NCBI GenBank assembly: GCA_932294295.1
Contig: OW028573.1
Span: 4,134,001-4,198,000, forward strand
Direction: 5' to 3'
DNA: 64,000 nucleotides
DNA from: Alitta virens
Lineage: Eukaryota > Annelida > Polychaeta > Phyllodocida > Nereididae
Shown: one piece after another, positions 12,123 to 25,170 of the stretch
How the letters are laid out: the number at the start of each line of letters is the position of its first letter
Position numbering within the stretch: position 1 is the first letter of the stretch
Notes under the pieces: generated by a model
What the model saw: the letters and a program-made list of their open reading frames with translations, nothing else
Databases searched by the model: none
What the model was told of the DNA's origin: nothing
Translations under genes and position numbers: made by a program

Positions 12123-15112
12123 AGGCAACTAGTTGTTGACCACAGCCCAGTGAGCCAGCCTTGCTGCTGGACTGCTGCCCTGGTCCTGTTAACACCAGTC
12201 TGCATCAGCAATGAGCCACTGAACGAGGGCCTGTGTCCTACATACACTGGCCGAGCAGAGAAGTCGCGCTAATATTCGTCCGAGTCGTTCATTTGCCACG
12301 TGCTAATGGCGGAAGACGCGGTCCCAGTTGGCTTCATCAGGGCCAAATTGCCGCCCACAGCCTGCTCCTGCTGGGCCTGGCCTAACATCAAAACTCCTCT
12401 AGCCTTGACAAAATAACTTGTGGTAACACAAGACGCTGATGAATAAATGATGACCAGGGTAATGTGCTTCGGATTGCCACGCCAGTCAGGCCATATTTAC
12501 AGACCAATTATGAGGTGCACACTGAAGAGCTGATTATCCTGGTCTCATCACAAGTCTCGGTCTTGGTCTCCCACTGTCAGCTCTTTATACTTCTTGCTGC
12601 AGCAGCACAAGTCATTGCTGTTTCTGGTAAACAGACCAACTACGATAAAAAGCCAATGAACTTCCTATTTCTTCACCACAATGAAAGCAACTTTTGCATA
12701 TTTGAACAACTCTGACCTTATGACCTGTCCTCACCAGGGCACCATTAATTAATCTTGCAAATCACACATTCGCTGATTACTTAGCCCTTCCTTGGATTAA
12801 ATCACAGCCTCCAGCAAGCGCATAATGCAGAGAACACACACATATAACGAGTCCCTGCTGGCTGCATTAAAGCCTTTGTTCAAAGGATGGCGCCTCCGCA
12901 GAGACTTTACCACAGAACCTTATGGAATCGCTGATGCAAAATTCCCACTAGACCTCATTTGCGAATCGTTTCATAGAGCTATTTGAGAGTTATTTGATGA
13001 AATACATTGACATCAAAATCTACAATTTTTCAGACTAGCTGCTTGAAAACCTGCAGTCTTTTGCAGCTGAATAAACCAAAGCACTGCTAAATTATTCAGG
13101 TGTTTATTAAGCTTTGACATCGCTATGGAGCATCATGCGGATAGGCAGCTATAACTGATTTGGGACTCTGAAGTTCGGAGTATATAACTTGGCATAACTG
13201 AAGGGCCCTGGGTGAAATAACAGCGTTTGGAAGGGAAGAGGACGGGCAATTCATCGTGGACAGCGCTTGGCGGCAACGTGGTGGCAGGAGGCTGCATAAC
13301 GCGGTTGTAAGGCGTAAATCTGAGCGATATTGGAAGGGATTTGGTGGCGAGAAGGCCGCCACAACTAAGTGATGGACTGGGCAAGCTGGTGATCAGGGAA
13401 TAGGCTGTGGTCACCGCGTCATGCACAATGCTTTCACGAGAGCAGTATGAAGACAAGCCGGAGGCCCTGCATGGCATAAAGTGAGGTTTGTGTTCTTGTC
13501 AAAGGACCATCAGCAAGAGGCCTCACCTTGCCAACCAACTAATCTGGGCCAAATCATGACAAATGACTGGGCTGATTTGAGTCAACCAATGCATGCTGTT
13601 CTCTCTCTGCCTCTCTAATTCCAACCTGTCCCCATCTTGGATCCTCTGGGACCCTCCAGGGCCCCGTTGATGAGTGACCGCACTGGCTCATGGGCCACTC
13701 GTGGTCTGAGGTGGCCATTGGACGACAAACTACTGCAGTCCATTGTAGGATGCACTGTATTAAAATCTTTGGTGAAAGTTGTGAGAATGCCATACTCAAG
13801 GCATCTCATTCACACACAATTAAAGTTTAATTAGCTTCTTTTGCAACCAATTCAAGACCTGCAACGAAGCACATGTGCAACCAAGGTTACTGTCGCAGAC
13901 AAATCTTGGTATACTTTTAATCTATTGTAAGTTATCGTATATAGAAAAGAACATTTAATCTGTCTCATTCTTTCTATATATATATTCATTTTTAAAAGTA
14001 AAGTGAGTAACGAAGGTAAATCTAGTTTAGTGGAATAGTTGACAGGAAGGAAATGTTCATACAAAAAAGTAAAAAGAACTTAAGAGAAGAGTGAAATGAA
14101 TTTCATTCTGGATACTATAAGCTTGTAAAATCAGAGCACCCTTCATGTCCAATGCCTCACAATAGGCTCACAGGTCTTCTCATGCTGTCTAAAAGGTATG
14201 CACCTCTCTGGAAAGGCTTGTCACTTCTGAAGGAATCTCAGCCAAAATTGTGCACTCCAGGCACTCCGGAATACTCCGCACATCAATTTGAGTGTAAAGT
14301 GGGCGGAAAATTGAATTCACAACAGACCAAGATTTTGTGCATTTAAAGCGAGTTCCACTGGCTACAGTAACACTGCCTGAGGTAAAAGATACTTATAAGC
14401 CCACACTGAAGTCTGCTGTCACAATTGGGGCTTTTCCACTTCTAAAGACAAGGTAATACATGCACAAATCTCTTGTTAGTTAAACTTTTCTGTCTATAAA
14501 TTAATGTATGAATAATGGAAAGTTTTAATTTGCTTTATACATGAACCTAGAGAAGTCCAATAAATAACATCTCGGCTCCAGCAGCTACATAACTATTTCT
14601 ACTATGTTCAATCTCTATCAATCTTTACACAATAACGCCACTAAGTGATAGGATAATAAAAAGGAGTTATTAGGCACACATTTACTAAAACAATGAGGAC
14701 AAATGAGACACTTACAATCTATCGCTTATTATGGTAGTTTTCCAACACGCTTCATCATTGAGATAAAGGGCGTCTGCACAAAGTGTTGGGAGGAGAATAG
14801 CTATTGTTGCCCCTCTATACCTATCCATGATGGAAGGGAGCCATTAGGCCACATGAAACGGCAATTGCCCGAATAAGACCGACCATCCATTCTCCTATTG
14901 GAAGCCATTCACTCCTGTGCAACCTGAGCTACCTTTTGCGGTGCGTTCTTTGTGCAATTAAATGGCCCGGTGCTATAGTTGTAGCTCAAAGAGACACTGA
15001 AAAAACCAGTGTAATTAGGAGGTTGACAATGTGGTGGGCTATTATGGAAACTATTCCAACTCTTGTCACCTGAAACTATTATTCAGAGGCAACACAGCTG
15101 CAACAGCACAGA

Positions 15113-15163
15113 TTCAGCAGCATCAGCATCACCACCAGCAGCATCACCAGCAGCAGCAGCAGA
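15113..15163. repeat. Imperfect CAG/CAT/CAC-rich triplet tract
   Basis: A mixture of CAG, CAT and CAC triplets ending in five AGC repeats. It opens a Ser/Ala-rich frame (15063-15290) that has no other coding signature. Confidence 0.7.
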
Positions 15164-15769
15164 AGGACCAACAATATCAGCATTAGCAGGGTTAGCAATA
15201 CCTTCAGCAACATCGGTCATGTTTATAGAAGCCATGCTTATTCAGACAAGCATATCCATCAAAATACATCCGCAATGCACATCTCCCTGATACCATAATA
15301 CAGCTTCAGTATTAAGATCTAAGACATGCCTATGCATCAACGTCTGCTCATCCATAAAACCCTATTATTCCTCATCCCCCAATGGTAAATCCTATCTATT
15401 CATAGAAACATGCAAATTACTCATGCAAATCACTCGTTTCCACAAGTCATTATAAATCGAATGCTTCATCTTTGAAAGTAAATTACCTTGTGGAATACTT
15501 TTCAATAAAGAACTACATCCATTGACCGGATGAAGCACTAGCCGGATCATTTTTGTCGGAAAATTAATTCCACATCTACAAATTATGCAGACCATGGATG
15601 CATTACGTCCAAGTGCAGACTACATTAAGAATCACTCCATTATATAAACTGTCTTCGTCTCAATTTAACAAGGCGGGGTTGGATTAGGGCTTTATGTCCT
15701 GTATTTCTGCACATGATGACCTGATTAGGAGTCCTAATTTAGGACAGGCAGGGGTCATGGCAATGAGAT

Positions 15770-15836
15770 GATGGATGAAACAGCCATCCAACTTAGGCTC
15801 GACCGGGAATTGAACCCGGGACCTAGCGGTTGGTCT
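15770..15836 (-). repeat. tRNA-derived SINE fragment
   Basis: On the minus strand, GGTCCCGGGTTCAATTCCCG (about 15803-15822) is a complete T-arm-like hairpin with a polymerase III B-box. It is followed downstream by sequence with no tRNA acceptor stem. No A-box or anticodon arm is visible upstream, so this is a SINE or tRNA-pseudogene remnant rather than a tRNA gene. Confidence 0.5.
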
Positions 15837-16043
15837 CAATTTGACAAAGTAACAGGTATGCATATGTACATCACAAACAGCAGTTAGCCATAAATAAGAA
15901 AAATAAGTTAGTAAATGTAATACATTAACTAGCAATACTTTTCGTCAGGTTGTGTTCACTGTATATGAGGTTTAAAAAAAATCTACAAACAAAAAACCAA
16001 CAGTGCATAAGAAAGACAATGAAAGATTGGGAAGAGCAAGCTT

Positions 16044-16058
16044 GGGGGGGGGGGGGGG
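16044..16058. repeat. Poly-G tract (15 G)
   Basis: Homopolymer run, the first of several G or C runs in the window: 22808-22826, 23323-23342, 23396-23413, 39785-39798, 44026-44040 and 54588-54599. Those I can assign to an element lie in transposon arms. Confidence 0.85.
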
Positions 16059-17002
16059 CTGTGGGGGGTCTTGATGGGGGCAAAGGAGACGCCCCTGCAT
16101 AGGTCTGGTTGATTAGGAGAACATGGTAAATCTAGCCAGACCAGCTCCCAGTCATGCTGAATGTTTCATGGTCTTGATATCTATCGTGGTCAGAACACTG
16201 ACCAGTGGCTAGCTGTCGGCAATAGAGCCCTACGAGATGAGGCAGCTGAGAAAGGGGCACAGGGGGAGCACCCCCCTAATGTTGAATTGTTGGCTCACAA
16301 CTTATAACCCCCAGGGTAGGAGAAAGACTAACAGGGCAAAAACGTTTAAAGACCCAACAACAGTTCATGCTTGCAAATTAATAGAATCCTAACTTCAGCA
16401 GTTATGTATCAACTGTTTTTGGTTGTATTCAAGTTAGTCAGTGATTCAGGATAACCATTTTTTCTTTCGAAAATATTTATATCCTCAAAATTTGAATTCC
16501 AGAGCTTTATAGAAACAATTGTGACTACATTATTTGCATGTTAATCTTTCAAAAGTTACAAACATTCAGAGGTTGAGTTTGAACCCTAGTCTCTTGAAAT
16601 GGCGCAGAAAATTCTCTATCTTATAATAAACCAAAACACAGATCCCATATCAATATCAGTTATGGGCCACCTGAAGTTATGGGCCACCTGAAGCCAAGTA
16701 CATGAAAAGCACATTGCCGAGCTTCCAAAGAGAGCAGAGGTGAACCCCAATCGTATTAGCTTTAGAAGCATATCATATTTCTATAATTAAAGATCATAAT
16801 AATGCTAACGAGATACACACACACAATTATCTGAGCAGACTGTGGCCTTAATTCAATTTCCACAATCATCATGATTAGATCAACTTTTTGTGGGTGTCAC
16901 TAGTCTTCCTCATCTAATTTAGTCAATAGTCTACAAATAAAACAGCAAACACGGAAAAGCCTGATCACCCCCAAAACAGACCTACGAGATTGAAGTTATC
17001 AA

Positions 17003-17223
17003 ATAGATAGATAGATAGATAGATCGATAGATAGATAGATCGACAGATAAAAAGATAGATAGATAGATAGATAGATCGATAGATATATTGATAGACCAAT
17101 AGATAGATAGTGAGATAGCGAGATAGTGAGATAGCGAGATAGAGAGATAGTGAGATAGAGAGAGATAGAGAGATAGATAGACAGATATACCGACAGACAG
17201 ATAGATAGATAGACAGATAGATT
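17003..17223. repeat. GATA/GACA microsatellite
   Basis: About 220 bp of GATA repeats with GATC, GACA and GAGA variants. It produces a spurious Ile/Tyr/Ser/Leu-rich frame on the minus strand. Confidence 0.95.
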
Positions 17224-20200
17224 GGGAAAGTGCAGCCCTCTAAGGCAAGTTCCTACTTCTATCGAGGGTTGATTGATGAGGTGAGAGAGAGGAGGACAGT
17301 ATACAAATAGTAGTAGTTCATGGACCTTAAAGTCCATCGATAATACATAACCGAAACATAAAATCGAAATTTTAAAATCAAAATAAATTAAATTGATCCA
17401 ATATTTAAGTTAAATTACGTGTATCACATTGTAAATTTAAACAGTAAATTACATCCAATACATGAGCCAGGGAGTCTAACGTATGGTGTCCTATTATGGT
17501 CAGGTTTTTGTTTAATGGAGCTATCAATAAAAGTCTTGCACATCTTACTGATTCCTGATAACTCAATTGTTCAATGGTATCTTATAAGTTATATGTACAA
17601 TATGAATCATCTTATATCATGTCACCCTCTCATTATCATCTCAGCATTTATCACCAGGGGTGGTCTCCATCACATTGGCACATAATAACTAATATTAATT
17701 ATCATATTTAACTTGAATGTGACTGTCCCCAGAATTATAATGTGCTTGTGTAAATGTTTTGGAACTATAATTGTGTTGTCAATGTGAAATAAAATCAGTT
17801 CAGTCCAGTTCAGTATTGTTAAGCATAATTATCTCTCTTTACAAAAATCGTTTAAAATAACTAAATATTTTTTAACCATCAGAAAATACAGCCTGTCAAA
17901 ACAAGGTAACTAGTTTTTATGCATGATTTTTGTTGTGACAAATGACTTCTCCCTGGTAAAACAGCCTCTGCTGCAAAATAGATAAATTAAATTCTTAAAA
18001 GGAATTAAGACCATTATATTAAATTTACTTCTTCAGACTTTTAGTGCATATCAAAAAGTTTATGTTTCAAACATGCAAGTCTGAAGAGAAACCGTGATGA
18101 CCAACATGGTTTTCATGCACTCTATTTCTTGGCATATTTTGTATACAAACTGGAACAATATCCTTGAATGACCTTGCAAAGTGAAAACACGTATATCTGA
18201 AGTTTCAAAATGCTGGTGTTTCAGCGTTGCAACTGCTCAGCAGCTTAAACTAGGGAGAATTAATTGAAACTGGCCATATTAAGACACTGATCAAAACAGG
18301 GCACCATAAGTAAGGACGGCAAGAAATCAACAGATTTCTTAATTAACTGATATGCCTACATGCTACATGTTTATACTCAAAAGATTTTGGCGCAACACGC
18401 CATCTAGCGATATATATGACAGCTTAATTGCATGATTTATATTCTGATATGCAATAGTCCTACATGGCTAAAAGTAACCACATTTTAAGCTAACTGTAAA
18501 CTATCATTGCTAACGGCTTTTCCAACTAAATAAATAGTTTCACAGGTTAATAACAAGAATGAACATGTATGGTCACACAAGACTGGTCACTAATATTCCC
18601 CGAACGTGCCCAGAGGGTGTGTGGGAAAATAGCACTGTGTTTAACTATCGTCTAGACTATAAAATTGCAATACCAAATGGACAGTATTTCAAAGTGTTTA
18701 CTGCTTAGCCAAACTGAGTATAATTTTGCATAAAAACTCTGTGTAGCGAGAATGCTTCTCTGACATTATTATTTTTTTCGTAACACAGAGTATATTCCAT
18801 TTTTACTTGGCCCTTTCTGCAATTTGTTTTGTTTGGCTGGATATAATCAAAGAATACCCCTTTTCTTTCTAAAATTTCAATGAGAGGAATATTTTTCTGT
18901 TATTTGGAGAGAAAAAAATCAATAAGGTGCAAGAAATAAAAAAGTAAAAATCAGTTTTCAACATTTTGCTTTCTTTCTACATTGATATTAAATAGCCTGA
19001 AATGTATTACCTAAGTGCATTCAAGATTCAAAAGGAATTTGTCCTTGTTTGCAGCCATTCCGCTTTCAGAGTGTTCTGAAAGATTCTAGTTTCAAGAAAT
19101 CTCAGTAATTGCATGTTTAATTTCACGAGAATGCATTACAATTAATGTGACATGCAAACATGAGTCCTGAGAAACAAAACATTAAAATGATTGAAGTTTT
19201 TACCAAATGAAGAAAATGCAAGCAGACGCGAGGATTATGCGAAATGTGCAGCTGCTGGAGGGCTGCTTGATGAGACCGGACAACGCACGAGAGACATCCC
19301 AATGAAATATGAAATAAATTGGCCATTAATTGTATCAAGCTTCACGGATGAAAAGAATACAAAAGGCACTAGCGACTGAGCGCCCCAACAGTCTACTTCA
19401 GCTTCGCTCAGAGTTTGCTAACCACCACAGCCACAGACTCCGGGGAGCCATCTCATAAGGGACAGACGGATAAAATTCTGATTTTATGCTGCATCCTTGC
19501 AGGCTCCGAAAAACCATATATCAGCGGAGTATTATCCCAGAAGGCTGCTGCCTTTAGTCTACACCCCAACCTATCCATCATGGCCAATGCAAACTGCCAT
19601 ACTCTCTGAGCTATGCCATGGATCTGAGTCGACCAATCCGAAGTCCATCACTAAAGTCATCAGTCTACCAAGCCAAATGAAGAGACAGTCAGAAAGGAAA
19701 GCCATTAATAAACACTCAGACAGAAGGTTAAAACAATGCCAGGGGGGTATATGTACTTGCTTCAAGCGGCCTTACTCAAGCAAACATGCATCATTTCTGG
19801 TGCATAGTGGCTCAGCTAATGCACACTTCAATATTTGCTAAAGCTTTTGTTAAATTTCAAACACAGTATTATTATTCAGCAAGATGCATAAATATTTGCT
19901 AAAGCTTTTGTGAAATTTAAACCACAGTTTATTTAAATAGTCATGCAGATTGATATTAACTAATTAGGTCATATGTGCCTTTATATAGAATTGTTTATTT
20001 TATATTATTACATCATGTATGGGAGCAACTTAATATAGTTTTATAAAACTCTGTTATTTCCCTTCTTGACACTGAATGTATTATAATTATTATATATATA
20101 CTTAACTGTATTGAATGTATTTATCATTGTTAAATTGTATGAATTATGTGTCAAGACTCAAGAGAAAAAAAATAAAACTTCAAACTCCAGTACGATAATT

Positions 20201-21585
20201 AAATTCTGAATAAAATCATCCAAGTGAAGGCAAAAAAACGTTGCTAAACCTTTTTAAGGAAATAAAGGAAATATATGGTTTGAATTTTTATTGGAATACA
20301 AAGAATGAGAATTATTTTAAGAGTTAAAAGATTGGAAATGAAAGTGGACAGTGTGTATTAAAGTCAGCACGGTGTAATACTACTTTAGAAGTAATACCAT
20401 GGAGGCCTAATACGTACCTTTATGGTAACACTAGATTAGTTCAGTTTTACTGAAGTCTTCTCTGTTAGCAGTGATGCTAACACATGGCAATCACTATTTG
20501 AGCCATACCTCCATGATTTGAGCCAACACTACCAAAAACACCTGCACTAGATTATGTTCCATCTGCAGCCAGTTACACAATCAGCAAAAATAATCTAGTA
20601 ATGCATTGCAGATGCTCTGATCATGCTGATTTGCAGCATTCAGATGCATACAGAGATGCACTGCAGCATTATTTTTTAGAGAAAACAGTGCCTAGAAAAT
20701 AGAATATTAAAAAGTAGCATATATTATGAAAATGTTCACAGGAATACGTTTTTAAAATTGATGTCCCAGTTCAAAACTTAGAAGCTCCATAATATGTAAA
20801 TAGAATATAAAAATACCAGCAAAATATCCATTATCCAATTTTGCAAAAACATTCTTCACAATAAATGGGATCAACTAGGTGCAAAAGGAGAATTAGACAA
20901 ATTTGTGTCAAACTGCACAGCTCATTGTATCATAAAATATGACTTAGCTGACAGCGACGAACTGAATCTAATGCATCATAACATGCAAGATTCACTGCAA
21001 TCAGATATATATTAACAATTGTATGCAAATCTAAACAAACAAAGCCCGTTTACCGTAAAATCAATTATGGTCATACCTTGGATAAATAGAGAATCACCAA
21101 GGTCATACATACTGAATAGTGTCATTTTACGCATATATCTATAGTATACACTACGTTTCCAGTCTAGATATTCTGACCACTCGCGATGCCAAGCTAATAT
21201 TCTTGGGCAGTCATGCACAAACTGCATTTCAGAGGTGAAGTCACGCTCTCTGTATTTGTACCGTATACAAATGGTCAGAACAACCCAACAAACCTAGAAA
21301 AATCATTACAGTGTTCTTTAGACTAGACTGTTATACATGGATTTTCCAGTTGCATTGGATTGTTATCACATTTATTTTTCTGGAACACATTTTGGTCAGA
21401 AAAAAATAACTAATTACAGTAATGTAACAGCATTAGCAAATGAGCAGTCTTAAGATGTTCCACAGGGACAGTCAAAAATAATCAGCATTAATGGATAGGC
21501 ATAGGCCTACTATATATTCATTATAAAAATAAGATATGGGGAAATTGTTAATATTCATCCCATGTCTTATAATTATATAAAATTA
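17224..21585. other. AT-rich intergenic stretch
   Basis: No gene is recognised. A 61-bp two-copy tandem repeat lies at about 19830-19925 (ATATTTGCTAAAGCTTTTGT in each copy). Near 17790 a sequence ending AATAAAATCAGTTCAG with a short TTCAG-like tail could be the 3' end of a retroelement. Confidence 0.4.
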
Positions 21586-21593
21586 TTAATATT

Positions 21594-21731
21594 AATATTT
21601 GTGATTTGATCTAACTTCTAAACAGTTCTTCCCCATAAATGTACTGGTGCCCAGCGTAATGGATAAGGTGGCCTTGTATTAAGTTCTAGATCAAATCACA
21701 AATATTTATATTAATATTTGTGATTTGATCT
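21594..21731. repeat. Hairpin-forming repeat, three copies of a 19-mer
   Basis: The 19-mer AATATTTGTGATTTGATCT occurs at 21594-21612 and 21713-21731, and as an exact inverted copy at 21688-21706. The last two form a perfect 19-bp stem with a 6-nt loop. The first and second could form a larger hairpin of about 110 bp. This looks like a small MITE with a duplicated terminus. Confidence 0.75.
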
Positions 21732-21739
21732 GTGATTTA

Positions 21740-21990
21740 TCCTCTATCTATGTACTTATATATATTATTTCGCTTTAACACTGAATGTCTTGTAGCAGGA
21801 CTCTGCCCAGAAAACATCAAATTATGGCAACTGGGACCTTGAACGTTAAGCTATATATTATGTATAAAATAATGAGAACTTGTATATCATATTTCTGTAG
21901 GTGTAGTTTTAGATAGACGTAGTGAGTAAATATGTGACATATATGTATCTTTTCTGATATGAAAAAGTGTCAATAAAAGCTATATATATT
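21740..21990 (+). repeat. Possible LINE 3' end
   Basis: The segment ends GTGTCAATAAAAGCTATATA. This resembles the 3' ends of the LINE copies at 42039-42066 and 59800-59854, which share GTCAATAAAAT and then a short microsatellite tail. No reverse transcriptase remnant is seen upstream. Confidence 0.35.
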
Positions 21991-22394
21991 ATAACTGGCT
22001 TCAATTTCTAAATTACACATACAGTATTGGTTTAACTTATCACCTTAAAATATTATATTAGTGAATTCCTGAGATTCTTTTAATAACAGAGCTGTGTCAG
22101 TCCAGTGTTCACCAGTGTAGTTCTGTGGCTTCTCCCACCTAATCTCCTACATGACCACATTTTCTGAGGCCTAGCACTATTTTGTCACAGCCATTTTTGT
22201 AATGTTTGAACACCAATATCAATAGAAACCTTGATCGAAGAAGCCTTTACTTCCTTAAAGTTAAAACTGAGTCAGATTCCTGCAGTTGAGATTACCAAAT
22301 ATTCTACGTATAATTCAGTGTCAACAACAGGCACACTGAAGGTTGTTTCATGAATATACTTTACATGTAGTACATCAAAAATGTCAAATCTACA

Positions 22395-22580
22395 CTACAT
22401 TGATTGGATCCCTCTAGAGATCGAACCTGCACCTGTCACTGTCGCTGGGGCTTGACAAGTGACACTTCGTGGCAGGGCTAAGGAATGGGACCAGCCCATT
22501 TTCTGCGAGAACGTGCAAATGACCAGCTCTCGCCCAGCTGGGAGATTTAGCCCACAGCCAATGTAGCTACTCATCATTTC
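22395..22580 (-). repeat. Weak SINE-like candidate
   Basis: On the minus strand a B-box-like GGTTCGATCTC occurs at about 22418-22428. No convincing A-box is seen. It is listed only because the open frame here is clearly not a gene. Confidence 0.2.
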
Positions 22581-23285
22581 TTCAACTTGGATGCAAAGTT
22601 TAACTACTTACGAGTCCTTGATTCAACTTCCTTGAGGTGGAAAATCAACTTTTGATGCCACGTTTATCAACTCCGCTGTCCTGTCGCCATTGATCGATTG
22701 CCCGAAATCAACAATAGATGGCGCCAAGGTATGCATGACTTATAAAACGCAAGGTGGCGTATTCCTATTGGAAAACAGGGCCGCAGCCTGGGAAAAGAAA
22801 ACGTCTAGGGGGGGGGGGGGGGGGGGTAGGGTTGGTTAGAGGCAAGCTTCTAAGTTCTGGTATTCTTCTATATAAGCTTTCTAGAATTTTGATATAGTAT
22901 ATACAATGTATTACCATTACAAAACAGCAGTATTAAAATAGCAAAAATATGAAAAGTAATAATAATGATTAAATGAAATGATCTATGTTAACCTAATAAT
23001 ATAGAAATAATAATTTCATAAAATAGGGTTTATATTATGTGGCTTCAAAGTAATTCTTAATCTTCCAAAGATTGCAATTTATCTCTGTTCAGTTCAGAAA
23101 AACCACGAAGCAAGCCCGGAGTTAAACTCTTACTTTTGTTCATCATAAATTCATTTGATGTAACAAGAGAAAGCTTTGCTTTTAGTGTGAAATGCTAGTC
23201 GATTCGGCCTGGGGCGAGTTTGGCACGGCCAAACAGACCAGTTTAACTGAGACGATTCTGTCTGCAAAAAAGTCTCCCTATAGAA

Positions 23286-23443
23286 CACAGGCATCACAAT
23301 CGCCCTCTGGTAGTGCCTGGTGCCCCCCCCCCCCCCCCCCCCTCGGACCGCTGACTGTTAATACTTACTTTAAATATATAGCAGTCAGCGGTCCAGGGGG
23401 GGGGGGGGGGGGGCTACACCAGAGGGCGATTGTGATGCCTGTG
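23286..23443. mobile_element. 158-bp MITE with perfect 8-bp target duplication
   Basis: The element is flanked by CTATAGAA on both sides (23278-23285 and 23444-23451). Its inverted termini start CACAGGCATCACAATCGCCC and extend about 70 bp into the element. Each arm contains a long homopolymer (20 C at 23323-23342, 18 G at 23396-23413) followed by an inverted GGACCGCTGACTG motif. An 8-bp duplication fits hAT-type (or P-type) mobilisation. It has no coding capacity. Confidence 0.92.
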
Positions 23444-24169
23444 CTATAGAATAACACTTAATTACATTTTGGCTTGGAAATAGAACAGCAGGCGACTCTG
23501 GGATAAAATGTTTAATATGTAAATTATAAGCATGTTAAGGTATACAGTATGGACGAATTAAGTACATGCATTGACAATAGGTAACATACACATGAATTAT
23601 ATTGCGAATGACCTAGGTATAATAATAATCATCTGGAATACAATAGAACATGAAGATGAATTACGTAAATAGTACTAGTGTTTGACTATGTATTAATGTA
23701 CACAATATAACATGAATATTAAAATAAGTAATACTAGCAAATGTTTGACTAGCTATAAGAAGTGAAGCATTAGCATGGTAAGCTAATACAGTATGGACAA
23801 TACAGAGTCACAATACAGAGTTACAATACAGTCACAATACAGAGTCTTCATAATTAAATCATTTTGGGTCCAAAGTCCCACAGCAACATGACAGGCATGT
23901 TGATGGATCCCAAAATGCAACAGCTGGAAGTTGGCAAACGCCAAACTGACAACAACAGGCTGACAAACGCAAAGCCCTTATGAAGGAAGACCCTAGTTCC
24001 CAGGTGAAGCTGGCAAACGCCAAGCCTCAAGCAGAGGTGTGGAGTCTAGAAGACAAGGAGGTTTAGTACAAGTGGGAGGTCATCCCGGCAGTGTAATGGT
24101 ATTGGGGCAGATGTAATGATGCTTGCCAATGGTGCTGATAAGAACGTGCAGTAGTAGATATGGAGGGAC

Positions 24170-25170
24170 GCCACTAGTGTTTGGTCCAGTTGAGCCTGAA
24201 GTTGTCTGGCCTCAGGGCGGCCCCAAATCGATGGAGGAGAGACAAAGTGACCTGTTGGCGAGAAATAGCATCGCATAAGGCATGTTGTATACCCGGGATA
24301 TGTTGCGAGGTAAGGGAGATGTTATTATGTAGGAGGATTAGAACAAGAGGACGGAGAATTTGGATTACAAACGAGCATTTGCAGGACTGCTTATTTATGA
24401 TCTCGACCATGCCCATGTTATCAGAGTGGAAAACTATGGCAGAATTGCGCACCTTTAGTGCAAACATGGCAATTGTAAGGTATATGGGATAGAACTCGAG
24501 GAAGGAGATGTGCAAAGTTTTCCAGTGCTCTGGCCAGAGGCCCTGGATCCAGGCGCGGCCATAAGTAGCGCCGAAGCCAGTTTTGGAGGGGTCGGCGCAC
24601 AGGTGGATTTAGGTGGAATTGACCCTTGAAAGGGGGCGGATGATTGTTCTGCCATTGTGGTTGGCAAGAAAAGTGCTCCACATCAGGAGGTCCTGTTTAG
24701 CGTCGGAGAGCAGTATCCGCTGGTTGGGATTTAATTTCCCGATGGTGAGGTTATGAAGCTGGCAAAGGAAAGGTCGGCCAGAGGGGATAACGGAGGTAGC
24801 AAATTTGAGTTTGCCTATGACCGACTTCAGGTCTCTTAAGGTGGATGTTTGGGTCTGGGCGAGTAGTTTGGTGCTGGTGGAGTAGGCAATCAGTTTTTCC
24901 GGAGGGAGTCTGGCCTGGGCCCATAGTGACGGAATCGAGTTGTATGCCCAGGAAGGTGATGATACGTCAGGGGCCTTCTGTTTTATGGTGTGCTATGGGA
25001 ACACCAATATCAGAGCAAAGAGCAATGAATGTGTTGAGATATTGTTGACACTGCTAAATTTATTAGGGATATTGTAATTGACTGAAATGTGGTCATAAGG
25101 ATAGGACAGTTTATGAAGTAGGCGGTATGTACCAGGTGTGGACTTTTCACGGAGTACTATCGGGGAGGTT
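24170..25170 (-). pseudogene. Decayed DIRS-like reverse transcriptase/RNase H
   Basis: Read on the minus strand in shifting frames, this resembles the pol region of a DIRS-type retrotransposon. A start like SPIVLREKSTPGTYRLLHKL (near 25160-25100) matches the RT entry segment. The catalytic palm is missing. A linker segment of the type LRDLKSVIGKLKFATSV follows (near 24840), then an RNase H-like tail (24174-24515) with FYPIYLTIAMFALK, FHSDNMGMVEIINKQ and HIPGIQHALCDAISRQQ. Several frameshifts and stops make it a fossil. It is distinct from the Ngaro copy at 48-54 kb. I could not define its termini. Confidence 0.75.

Larger units (their letters stand above)
4789..15680. other. Long intergenic stretch, no gene recognised
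   Basis: Apart from the short repeats listed separately, I find no recognisable gene. Open frames up to 149 codons (for example 8466-8915 and 7729-8088) have no motif, no plausible splice context and no resemblance to known families. Many AT-rich homeodomain-type and POU-type motifs are scattered through it, for example TGCATATTCAT near 10239 and GCAATTAAAT near 14956. This would suit a regulatory desert near a developmental gene, but that is a guess. Confidence 0.45.

Noticed and set aside
15803..15836. Candidate tRNA gene on the minus strand
   Set aside because: Only a T-arm-like B-box is present; no acceptor, D or anticodon arm can be folded.
16999..17337. 112-codon minus-strand frame with Tyr/Leu/Ser/Ile repeats
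   Set aside because: Direct translation of the GATA microsatellite.
23192..23449. 85-codon frame with poly-Pro and poly-Gly
   Set aside because: Arises from the C20 and G18 tracts of the MITE.
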